In this document: piece by piece, positions 1 to 7,213 of the stretch
How positions within the stretch are numbered: the first letter of the stretch is position 1
How the letters are laid out: each line of letters starts with the position of its first letter
From: CAZYVD01 sp964651045
Lineage (GTDB): Bacteria > Zhuqueibacterota > QNDG01 > DSAB01
Reading direction: 5' to 3'
Length of the DNA: 23,770 nt
Assembly (NCBI GenBank): GCA_964651045.1
Contig: CAZYVD010000040.1
Location: 1 to 23,770 of the forward strand
Made by a program: the position numbers and the translations under genes
Notes under the pieces: generated by a model
The model's input: the letters and a program-made list of their open reading frames with translations, nothing else
The model's database searches: none
Told to the model about the DNA's origin: nothing

Positions 1-35
1 ATTCTAAACAATTGAAATTAGCTCTATGATTCATT

Positions 36-47
36 TTTGCCAAAGTT
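36..47 (+). repeat. 12-base intergenic motif, copy 1
   Basis: TTTGCCAAAGTT occurs here and again at 4458-4469 (minus orientation) and 4711-4722 (plus orientation). All three copies lie outside the recognised genes, in the only AT-rich gaps of the left third of the window. The flanks of this copy do not obviously match those of the others. It could be a fragment of a small dispersed repeat or a protein-binding site; the function is unknown. Confidence 0.4.
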
Positions 48-89
48 CAGTAAATTACATAAATTACAAGAAAATATGAGAATTATTAA

Positions 90-185
90 AATAAGATTGA
101 TTGGTCATTTTTTGAGGAAGAGTTTAGTAATACTTACGTTGAAGAGAAGTTGTATGCGATGAAAATTACTCTGATAAACTTTTAA
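90..185 (+). pseudogene. possible N-terminal remnant of an IS5-like transposase
   Basis: An open plus-strand stretch after a stop at 87-89 reads NKIDWSFFEEEFSNTYVEE and then KLYAMKITLINF before a stop at 183-185. The IDW-x-FFEEEF part looks like the N-terminal segment of IS5/IS1182-type transposases, which normally continues into a GRP...RLMV motif; that motif is not present. There is no start codon before residue 24, no catalytic DDE region, and no terminal repeats are visible. It would be a short decayed fragment that overlaps the 3' end of the convergent DUF4954 gene. The call rests on remembered motif resemblance only and could be chance. Confidence 0.3.
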
Positions 186-2154
186 TATATGCTATTAACT
201 CTTCTGCCTTCTTTTTTATTGACTCTGATTCCTGTTTTATCTCAATTACAAATCTATTATTTTCGAAACTTCCAACAACTTCTTTAAAATCTCTAATATT
301 CGTATCCTCATCACCATCAATCCCGTATCCAATCCTTTTATTTTCAGAAAACTCCTTTTCTGCATCCATTAAAATCATTTCATTTAACTTCAAAGCATCT
401 TTTCTCCACTGTTCAATAATCTGAATCATCAATCCCTTTGTAATCGATCTCGATTCTGTATTGTATCGATTCTCTATCAGCCTTAAACACCATGCCCAGG
501 AGTTTTTATCATAATCTCTATATATGGCTCCAATCTTCTCTATGCATCCGTCAATGGTTCTTATCTTCCTCTTTTTAACATTTTCAACAAGCTCTTTTAC
601 GGATCTCTCAGGCGTAAACATTCCTGATATGTCCAACCATTTTCCGTATGCAGTGGGTCTTAAGTCAATAATATATTCCTTAATTTTTTCTATTGAAGGT
701 GGACCTTCATAGGACTTTAATTTCTTTATGAACTCATTTCCTATATAGATATTAACAGCACTATTATATCTTTCGTAAGATTCCTTTATCCTCGATCGCT
801 CTATCATAAAACCATCCCACTCCACAAAATGGTGATCTTTTGAATACTGTTCCTCAATTTTCTTTAAAGTTTCCATTCCTGAGAGAATTTTACTCACTGT
901 ATACGGACTTAATATTTCAAAATTAATCATATCGTATCTTTCAGGATCGTTTCTCCGGTCCCGCTTAGGCCACTTATTTCCATCCCTTCTCGTACCAACA
1001 GTAAAAAGATTTACTGCAGGTATCAGCAGACTCTTTCCTTTTGATTCAATAATGTATGAAAATGGAAAGTCTGAAGTATTAAGATTTGAGTAATGTTTTC
1101 CAATAACAACTGAGAATGGTCCAATATGACACGGCCACATCATATATGAGAATGATCCTGTTTTTGTGCCTCTCTCTAATATTCCTTGATGAATAGGCCC
1201 AAGTTTGTACATGTGATTGCTCTGGTTTGAACCGCTTCCTGCATTATAGAAAGATGCCATCATTGCAATCAAAAGAGTCGACTTGTGGTGCGATACGGTG
1301 TACGGACCAGCAAATAGACTGCATGCCTCACCATGAAAACTTTCAGAATTTGCAAAAAAACATGAATTCTCTGAAGAAAACTGTTTTCCGATTCTTACTC
1401 CCTGGCCAACAAAAGTGTTATCCAGTACTGCTCCGCCATCTACCACAGAACCCGATTGAATTATAAAATTTTTCGCAATGACATCACATCCTACTACAGT
1501 AGCTTCATATTTACTGCCTATGATTGTACCATTCTCTAATAGAGAACTCCCCTCAATCGTCACGTTATTTCCTATCCATACATTTACTATCTTTTTACTG
1601 TTAATGATTCTTGTTCCCTCTCCAATAACTCCACTATCAGATTTTTTTAATCTTACATATTCATCTATTAAACCATCTATCCTCTTCGTGAATTCTTCAT
1701 CGTGTTTATAGAATGTTTGTAAATAGGCTATTTGTGAAGACAGTCTGTCAAAAATTTTTATCTCTCTTCCGCCTCCTTCATTTACCACATTTAATATTGT
1801 TCCATTACCAAAAGTTGTTTCATTCAACACAGCAAGACAGTAGACTCTATCGATTATTGTGTGGGATTTTATGTGGTATCCGATAAGATTGTTAACATTT
1901 GAGATATAAACATTATCATCGATTGTGCAGTTTGTGATAAATGAGTCAAATATGCCGCACCTTTTTTTAATATTTGACTCTATGTTAACTTCACCATTGA
2001 AAACACCAAGTCTTACCAATCCTGCAAATTTTACTCGTTCTATTGTTTCTGGATCAAATCCCTCTTTTACCAGAACATTGTCCCAGTCATCACAATGATT
2101 GGATTTATTTTTTAAAATCCTGATCTCATCATCTTTTAATCTTCTATATTCCAT
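166..2154 (-). CDS. DUF4954 family protein, left-handed beta-helix (hexapeptide-repeat) protein
   Basis: This is a 662-residue cytosolic protein with no signal peptide or membrane segment. Residues about 60-125 and 175-290 carry imperfect hexapeptide-type repeats such as VWIGNNVTIEGSS and GTIIGS, as in left-handed beta-helix sugar-nucleotide acyltransferases (GlmU C-terminal-like folds). Residues about 310-372 contain the strongly conserved-looking block MYKLGPIHQGILERG, SYMMWPCHIGPF and TSDFPFSYIIE that I associate with DUF4954. The C-terminal third (about 400-662) is charged and probably helical. No reaction is established for the family. It is the last gene of the operon, 12 bases after nagB, and the ATG has no clear Shine-Dalgarno, so translation may depend on nagB. 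A role in amino-sugar metabolism is inference from the neighbour and the fold. Confidence 0.8.
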   Translation of the reverse strand: MEYRRLKDDEIRILKNKSNHCDDWDNVLVKEGFDPETIERVKFAGLVRLGVFNGEVNIESNIKKRCGIFDSFITNCTIDDNVYISNVNNLIGYHIKSHTIIDRVYCLAVLNETTFGNGTILNVVNEGGGREIKIFDRLSSQIAYLQTFYKHDEEFTKRIDGLIDEYVRLKKSDSGVIGEGTRIINSKKIVNVWIGNNVTIEGSSLLENGTIIGSKYEATVVGCDVIAKNFIIQSGSVVDGGAVLDNTFVGQGVRIGKQFSSENSCFFANSESFHGEACSLFAGPYTVSHHKSTLLIAMMASFYNAGSGSNQSNHMYKLGPIHQGILERGTKTGSFSYMMWPCHIGPFSVVIGKHYSNLNTSDFPFSYIIESKGKSLLIPAVNLFTVGTRRDGNKWPKRDRRNDPERYDMINFEILSPYTVSKILSGMETLKKIEEQYSKDHHFVEWDGFMIERSRIKESYERYNSAVNIYIGNEFIKKLKSYEGPPSIEKIKEYIIDLRPTAYGKWLDISGMFTPERSVKELVENVKKRKIRTIDGCIEKIGAIYRDYDKNSWAWCLRLIENRYNTESRSITKGLMIQIIEQWRKDALKLNEMILMDAEKEFSENKRIGYGIDGDEDTNIRDFKEVVGSFENNRFVIEIKQESESIKKKAEELIAYIKSLSE

Positions 2155-2166
2155 AACATAAAAAGT

Positions 2167-2976
2167 CTAAATTTCAGGTAAATTGTTGATAGTATCTCTC
2201 TCAATATCTTTGAAGTATTTAACAGTACCAACTTTAAGCTCCATTGTGGCTTCATCATCACATGTTATGATTGCATGTTTATGGAGTTGAAGCATCGAGA
2301 CTGTCCACATATGGTTTACTCCTTCCTCCACAACCATTTTTAGTGCACGTGCCTTGTTATACCCGCTTATTATTATTAGCACTTCTTCTGCATCCATTAC
2401 AGTTCCGACACCAACGGTCAGTGCTGTAGTCGGTACCTTGTTAATATCGTTATCAAAAAAGCGAGAGTTTGCCACTCTTGTATCATAGGTCAGCGTCTTA
2501 ATTCTTGTTCTTGATGTAAGAGAGGAACCTGGTTCATTGAAGGCTATGTGTCCATCCGGGCCGATACCACCAAGGAAAAGATCTATCCCACCGACACTCT
2601 TTATTTTTTCTTCATATTCTATACACTCCCTTTCGAGATCTGGAGCATTGCCATTTAAAATATTTACATTCTCTTTTGGAATATCTATGTGTTTGAAAAG
2701 ATGGTTCCACATAAAATAGTGATAGCTTTCTGGATGACTCTCTGGAAGTCCGACATACTCATCCATATTAAAAGTAATTACGTTTTTAAAAGAGACTTTT
2801 CCCTTTTTGTATAGATTCACAAGCTCTTTATATGTTCCTATTGGAGATGATCCTGTTGGAAGGCCAAGAACAAATGGATTTTCTGGAATCGGATTTGCCT
2901 CCCTAATCTTTGAGGCTATATAGTATGCAACCCATCTACTTAAAGATTGATAATCTTGATGAATTATTATCCTCAT
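2167..2976 (-). CDS. nagB: glucosamine-6-phosphate deaminase
   Basis: It converts glucosamine 6-phosphate to fructose 6-phosphate and ammonia in the cytosol, linking amino-sugar catabolism to glycolysis. At 269 residues it matches the E. coli enzyme (266) and aligns without gaps at the key positions. The phosphate loop is GLPTGSSP (38-45), the catalytic Asp72 is in FNMDEY, and Asp141, His143 and Glu148 are in GGIGPDGHIAFNEPG. The E. coli allosteric-site residues Ser151, Ser152, Arg158, Lys160 and Tyr254 are all present at the same numbers, so activation by N-acetylglucosamine 6-phosphate is plausible. The ATG is preceded by GGAG at 7-base spacing. It is the middle gene of a three-gene operon. 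No nagA or transporter is in view. Confidence 0.95.
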   Translation of the reverse strand: MRIIIHQDYQSLSRWVAYYIASKIREANPIPENPFVLGLPTGSSPIGTYKELVNLYKKGKVSFKNVITFNMDEYVGLPESHPESYHYFMWNHLFKHIDIPKENVNILNGNAPDLERECIEYEEKIKSVGGIDLFLGGIGPDGHIAFNEPGSSLTSRTRIKTLTYDTRVANSRFFDNDINKVPTTALTVGVGTVMDAEEVLIIISGYNKARALKMVVEEGVNHMWTVSMLQLHKHAIITCDDEATMELKVGTVKYFKDIERDTINNLPEI

Positions 2977-2991
2977 AAATCGTCTCCAATT

Positions 2992-4155
2992 TTACTTATT
3001 ACGAATCTTTGCAATCTCTCTTACTGCTTCGATAGCAGCATTTATGTGTTCCTCATTGTTAAATGGTCCCATACTCAAACGCACAGTTCCCTTGATCTCA
3101 AAGGTTCCGATCTGCTCGTGAACCTTTGGTGCACATTGAAGTCCTGTTCTGCATGCAATGTTGTAATCAACATCAAGCATTGTACCAACATCACCTGCCT
3201 CCCATCCCTTTATATTAAAACTCAATACTGCATTTCTATTCTCTGTAGAGTCTGCACAATAGGTTGTTACTCCATCTATCTCCTCAAGCCCTCTTTTAAG
3301 GTTATCCCAGAGTTCTATCTCTCTTTTATGAATGTTCTCTATCCCCTGCTTTTGCAGCCATTTCTGACCTGCGAGGAGTCCTGCAACTCCCACAATGTTT
3401 AATGTTCCGCATTCGAGTCTATAGGGAAAATCTTCAAGATGATATGGATATGCAGAGTGAACTCCCGTTCCCCCATGTCTTGTAGATTTTATTGGAACTC
3501 CCTCACGCACATAAGAACCTCCAATTCCTGTAGGTCCCATCAGACCCTTATGACCCGTGAATGCAAGCATATCAATAAACATCTCCTCCACGTTTATCCT
3601 CTGCGCACCAGCAGTCTGACTCGCATCTACTGCAAACAAAACTCCTGCCTCTCTGCATATCTTTCCAATCTCTGCAATTGGCTGAACAGTTCCAATGACA
3701 TTTGATCCATGATTAACAATTACCATCTTTGTATTCTTCTTGATGGCTTTTTTTATGTCATCTGGGTCCACATATCCTCTTGAATCAAACGGTACGTATG
3801 TTACATCACATATACCGTCCCGTTTAAATACATTTAATGGCCTGAGTACAGAGTTGTGTTCTAGATTTGTTGACACAACATGATCTCCCTTTTCCACAGT
3901 GCCCTGAATGATCATGTTTAGAGAATCGCTTGCATTGTAACTGAATGTGAGTCTGTTTGGGTCTTTACCACCGAAAAAATTTGTGAGCATTTTTCTTGTG
4001 TTATATACAACCTCTTCGGTCTCAAGCGTTGCATCATAACCAGAACGCCCGGGGTTAACCCCATGTTCTTTGTAGAATTCATACATAAAGTCATAGACTT
4101 CCTTGGGCTTCGGATAGCTTGTTGCAGCATTATCCAGATAGATTAGATTTTTCAT
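2992..4155 (-). CDS. cysteine desulfurase family protein (class V aminotransferase fold, PLP-dependent)
   Basis: This 387-residue cytosolic PLP enzyme begins with the YLDNAATSYPKP motif typical of NifS/SufS-like proteins. Visible residues are His100 (LEHNS, expected to stack on the cofactor), Asp177 (VDASQ), the PLP-binding Lys203 (FTGHKGLMGPTG) and Cys341 in ACRTGLQCAPKVH, placed like the persulfide cysteine of group II desulfurases. The signature resembles the EF2568-type subfamily rather than IscS or SufS. The substrate is unproven: sulfur transfer for clusters, thiolation or selenium are possible. It has a good ribosome-binding site (AAGGAAG) and is the first gene of the operon with nagB and DUF4954, 15 bases upstream of nagB. 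No isc or suf genes are nearby, so the exact role is open. Confidence 0.88.
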   Translation of the reverse strand: MKNLIYLDNAATSYPKPKEVYDFMYEFYKEHGVNPGRSGYDATLETEEVVYNTRKMLTNFFGGKDPNRLTFSYNASDSLNMIIQGTVEKGDHVVSTNLEHNSVLRPLNVFKRDGICDVTYVPFDSRGYVDPDDIKKAIKKNTKMVIVNHGSNVIGTVQPIAEIGKICREAGVLFAVDASQTAGAQRINVEEMFIDMLAFTGHKGLMGPTGIGGSYVREGVPIKSTRHGGTGVHSAYPYHLEDFPYRLECGTLNIVGVAGLLAGQKWLQKQGIENIHKREIELWDNLKRGLEEIDGVTTYCADSTENRNAVLSFNIKGWEAGDVGTMLDVDYNIACRTGLQCAPKVHEQIGTFEIKGTVRLSMGPFNNEEHINAAIEAVREIAKIRNK

Positions 4156-4233
4156 TTTTACTTCCTTCTGTTATTTTCTGTTATGCAGTATTTTGCTAAA
4201 ATCATTATGATTGCAGATTTAAAAAATGGAAAT

Positions 4234-4258
4234 AAAAGATAACATAATTTTATCTTTT
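4234..4258. promoter_or_regulatory. palindrome in promoter spacer, candidate operator
   Basis: AAAAGATAA (4234-4242) and its exact reverse complement TTATCTTTT (4250-4258) are separated by 7 bases. The palindrome fills the space between the -35 and -10 hexamers and overlaps the -10, a typical place for a repressor or MerR/Rrf2-type regulator to act. No regulator gene is in the window, and AT-rich sequence can make such repeats by chance. Confidence 0.4.
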
Positions 4259-4264
4259 TGTCAA
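4236..4264 (-). promoter_or_regulatory. sigma70-type promoter of the desulfurase-nagB-DUF4954 operon
   Basis: On the minus strand a perfect -35 hexamer TTGACA (4259-4264) is followed after exactly 17 bases by TATCTT (4236-4241; 4 of 6 matches to TATAAT). Transcription should start near 4229, leaving a leader of roughly 75 bases before the ATG at 4155. Confidence 0.65.
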
Positions 4265-4457
4265 CATTAAGCTTTGATATAAGTTAAATGAATACAATTT
4301 TTTCAGCCCACTTTAAAAAAACATCTAAATTGATAATTATTGCAGAATGTATGTAAAATATGCATGAAATATTAATACAATGTGTTACATTCACTTTAAA
4401 TCTTCAAATTTTATTTTCAGAGAATCCCTGTATTATTATTGATATTAAACTTTATTT

Positions 4458-4469
4458 AACTTTGGCAAA
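4458..4469 (-). repeat. 12-base intergenic motif, copy 2
   Basis: The minus strand reads TTTGCCAAAGTT. It is in inverted orientation to copy 3 at 4711-4722; the shared part extends to 13 bases (AACTTTGGCAAAT read inward from each side), so the two could be the ends of a roughly 265-base element. Confidence 0.4.
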
Positions 4470-4710
4470 TCTATATTTTCTCTCACGTGTCTGGTATAGA
4501 CGGAATACCAAAAGTTTGATTCCATTCTATATATTTCCTCTCTCCATGTCATTATAAGATAATTCTGGCATATCTATATTTAATCTCTCATCTTTAGTAT
4601 ACAAAAGATACCACATGCTTCGATGCAGCTTGCCCTGAGATAGTTAAACTGCCCAGCATAAAAAAGATTTTTAGACAAAATTTATCCTGAGCGGCCACTC
4701 TAATCTCAAA

Positions 4711-4722
4711 TTTGCCAAAGTT
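4711..4722 (+). repeat. 12-base intergenic motif, copy 3
   Basis: The plus strand reads TTTGCCAAAGTT, starting 7 bases beyond the stop codon of the SpoIIE-type gene. Immediately next to it, AAAGTTTAAAACTTT (4718-4732) forms an AT-only palindrome that overlaps the stop codon. It is too weak to call a terminator. Confidence 0.4.
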
Positions 4723-4729
4723 TAAAACT

Positions 4730-7213
4730 TTACTTAACGACCTTTATAATCACAAAGGTTATGTCATCTTTCTGCACCGCACTTTTTCTAAAATTATTCA
4801 ATCTCTTAATAAGAACCTGACCAATCTCTCTTGCTCCTCTTGTACTATTTGTACAGATAATATCTTCCAGTCTCTTCTCACCAAACTGCTCCCCTTTCAT
4901 ATTTTCCGCTTCTGTAACACCATCACTATAAAACAGTAGAATGTCTCCTGTGTGGAGAACCCTCTCCTCCTCTTTTAGTAAATCTCTGAAAACATCCCCT
5001 TTTTCTATTGCTATTCCTATGCCGGGTGGAGTCCATCTATCACATGAATTATTTTTAAAAGAATAGTAAATTACAGGAGTATGACCTGCACGAGCCAAAA
5101 CAACAGATCTCTTCTTACGATCTATGAATGCTGCCGAAAGTGTTGCAAACGACTCTTTTTCAATACTCTCAAGAGTCAGTTCATTCACTCTGCATAAGAG
5201 TTCTTTTGGAGATTCTATTGTGGGAATCAGGGCATGAATAAATCCCTGAATCTTCGACTGATACAAAGCCGCTGATGTACCTTTGCCCGAAATATCACCA
5301 ACCATTACGGCAAGTCTTCCATCCGAAAGAAAGATGTAGTCGTAATAGTCTCCTCCTACCTCATTTGCAGGAATTGAAAAACCATAGATGTCGTATCCTG
5401 AAAAATCGGGCTGGTATTTGGGCAGAGAATTCATCTGGATTCTGCGAGCAATCTCTAATTCATGTTTGATTCTTTCCTGTTCGGAGAGCTCCTCGTGAAG
5501 CTTCCCATTTTCTAATGCTATTCCAACCTGATCGGCAAGAGTTGCAAGCAGCTCAATATCTTCTGCAGAATACGGCCGCTCCGATCGTTTTGTACCCAAT
5601 ATAATAAATCCTGAGAGAAGATTCTGATACATTATTGGGATTGCAACCACTCCTCCAATGATTTTCTTAATCTTTGTCAATATCCTGTCTCTACTATCTA
5701 TCTCTGAAATTATCAATGGTACTCTTTTACTGACCATCAGAGTGCAGAAAGTGCTATTTGCAGGAATATGTAAACTTTTCTTTACCAGATCGGGATACCC
5801 AACAACAGGATGATAATTGCTGGATTTATCGTCCTTTATAAAAAAACAGCCTCTGTCAATGAACATGGTCTCACAGATGTTTGAAAGCACGTTCGACATC
5901 AACACATAAGGCTCAATAATTGTATTTAAAGTGGTTGCAAAATTTCTAAGAGTCTGCCTGTAATCATATTCTTTCCTGAAAAATGCCCTGTCTACAATAT
6001 ACTGGAGTTTGTTTCGAACAGGTGCAAAAATAAATGCCACGAATAGAGTCGAAATAATTAGAACAAATGTTCCTGTAAGACCACTTACATTTTGAATGAT
6101 CCTTCCTACAATCTGTACTATTATGAAATAAAAACCTATGACAAATCCTGTGAGCAGTGTGTATACAAAGCTCTTCTTGATGATTATCTCTATATCCATC
6201 AATCCGTGACGAAAGACAGCATAGGCAAAAGAAAGAGGGATAAATATCATGAGAGGAGTCAGATATTTTATAATCGACAAATCAATATTAAAGGCTGCAG
6301 GCAGGATGATCATTAACACGGGTGGGATAATCCCCATCAGAATTCCCCACTTCAAGACACGAATCTGCTGTCTTATGTGTACATCGGTGCATTTTTTGTA
6401 ATATCGTATAAGACGTATGATACCGATAGTAAAATAGATACCCCAATAACCGACTCCAATGGAGAGGCTAATTAAAATTAAAAAGTCCTTACCAGTAACC
6501 AGAATCCATACAAAAGAAATAAGAAGCAATATCAGCGGAAAAAATAACAAAATATGTATCCAGGGCTTTTTACTTAGCACTCTGTGTCTTTCTGGATATA
6601 ATAGAAAAAAATAGAGGAAAAATATCGGTATGAGAATAAAAGAGAAATTTTCTAATATTTGTACTACAATGCGAAACAAACCACTCTTATTAGGTACTAT
6701 ATTAAATGTCCAAAAAAGAAAAAAACTTAAAAACAGATAGAAAAGTACTCTTGCCTTTGGATCTTGCGGCCGCATAAGAACGATCCATATACCAACCATT
6801 CCAAAAACCAGTCCAACAATACACATAATCAGATATAGGGGATGAAATCTTGCCTTAACAATTTCTATATTAAGATTAATAAATTCCCCATCCCTTAAAA
6901 CCAGATAGCCCACTGTTGTGCCGATCTTCTGATTCTCTAGTACCCTCTGCGCCCTTGAGCTGCTGACTGCATTCTCACCCGCAATCTTTAGAAGCACATC
7001 TCCAACCTTCATTCCAGCCTTATCTGCAGATCCACCCGTTTTCACAGATACGATCTTTACACCATACTCTGAATCTGACCATCCACACTCATCTGTAGGC
7101 ATATTGTAGACATAATACATATTGGTTCCGCCTAATATTAAGGCGAATATGAAGATAAGTGTAAAAAGTATCCTTTTCATATTTATTTGAGTCTTATCCT
7201 TCGATCCATACAT
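4730..7213 (-). CDS. PDZ / multi-TM / GAF / SpoIIE-type PP2C serine phosphatase (RsbU-like)
   Basis: This is a membrane signalling phosphatase. Numbering from the longest frame (TTG at 7225): a signal-anchor helix at about 16-38; a PDZ-like domain at about 48-125 (KTGGSADKAGMKVGDVLLKI); about eight hydrophobic helices between 128 and 400; a GAF-like domain at about 430-575; a short coiled linker; and a SpoIIE/PP2C domain from about 600. Metal ligands are visible as Asp626 (EVGGDYYDY) and Asp644 (MVGDISGKG), with LFYSDGVTEAEN and QKDDITF near the end. RsbU/SpoIIE family members dephosphorylate anti-anti-sigma (STAS) proteins; no partner is encoded here. Start choice is uncertain: TTG at 7225, ATG at 7213 (weak GGA at 7 bases, chosen) or ATG at 7180 just before the anchor helix. 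The first two overlap the end of dnaE, so coupling is likely. Confidence 0.85.
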   Translation of the reverse strand: MYGSKDKTQINMKRILFTLIFIFALILGGTNMYYVYNMPTDECGWSDSEYGVKIVSVKTGGSADKAGMKVGDVLLKIAGENAVSSSRAQRVLENQKIGTTVGYLVLRDGEFINLNIEIVKARFHPLYLIMCIVGLVFGMVGIWIVLMRPQDPKARVLFYLFLSFFLFWTFNIVPNKSGLFRIVVQILENFSFILIPIFFLYFFLLYPERHRVLSKKPWIHILLFFPLILLLISFVWILVTGKDFLILISLSIGVGYWGIYFTIGIIRLIRYYKKCTDVHIRQQIRVLKWGILMGIIPPVLMIILPAAFNIDLSIIKYLTPLMIFIPLSFAYAVFRHGLMDIEIIIKKSFVYTLLTGFVIGFYFIIVQIVGRIIQNVSGLTGTFVLIISTLFVAFIFAPVRNKLQYIVDRAFFRKEYDYRQTLRNFATTLNTIIEPYVLMSNVLSNICETMFIDRGCFFIKDDKSSNYHPVVGYPDLVKKSLHIPANSTFCTLMVSKRVPLIISEIDSRDRILTKIKKIIGGVVAIPIMYQNLLSGFIILGTKRSERPYSAEDIELLATLADQVGIALENGKLHEELSEQERIKHELEIARRIQMNSLPKYQPDFSGYDIYGFSIPANEVGGDYYDYIFLSDGRLAVMVGDISGKGTSAALYQSKIQGFIHALIPTIESPKELLCRVNELTLESIEKESFATLSAAFIDRKKRSVVLARAGHTPVIYYSFKNNSCDRWTPPGIGIAIEKGDVFRDLLKEEERVLHTGDILLFYSDGVTEAENMKGEQFGEKRLEDIICTNSTRGAREIGQVLIKRLNNFRKSAVQKDDITFVIIKVVK

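Larger units (their letters stand above)
4156..4729. other. AT-rich intergenic region with no convincing gene
   Basis: These 574 bases separate the SpoIIE-type gene from the desulfurase-nagB operon, both on the minus strand. The right half carries the 3' flank of the phosphatase gene and no GC-rich hairpin plus U-tract, so no intrinsic terminator is evident for the 15-kb upstream gene run. The left half holds the desulfurase promoter and palindrome. Between the two inverted 12-mers there is a 35-codon minus-strand open frame (4445-4552, beginning MTWREEIYRM) without a ribosome-binding site or recognisable similarity. I found no tRNA or structured RNA signature. A small decayed or non-autonomous element between 4458 and 4722 is possible. 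Confidence 0.5.

Noticed and set aside
2947..3402. 151-codon plus-strand open frame opposite the desulfurase gene
   Set aside because: It is antisense to conserved PLP-enzyme motifs, including the cysteine loop, and has no recognisable protein features.
4445..4552. 35-codon minus-strand open frame in the intergenic region
   Set aside because: No ribosome-binding site, no recognised similarity, and its end runs through the repeated 12-mer; not enough to call a gene.
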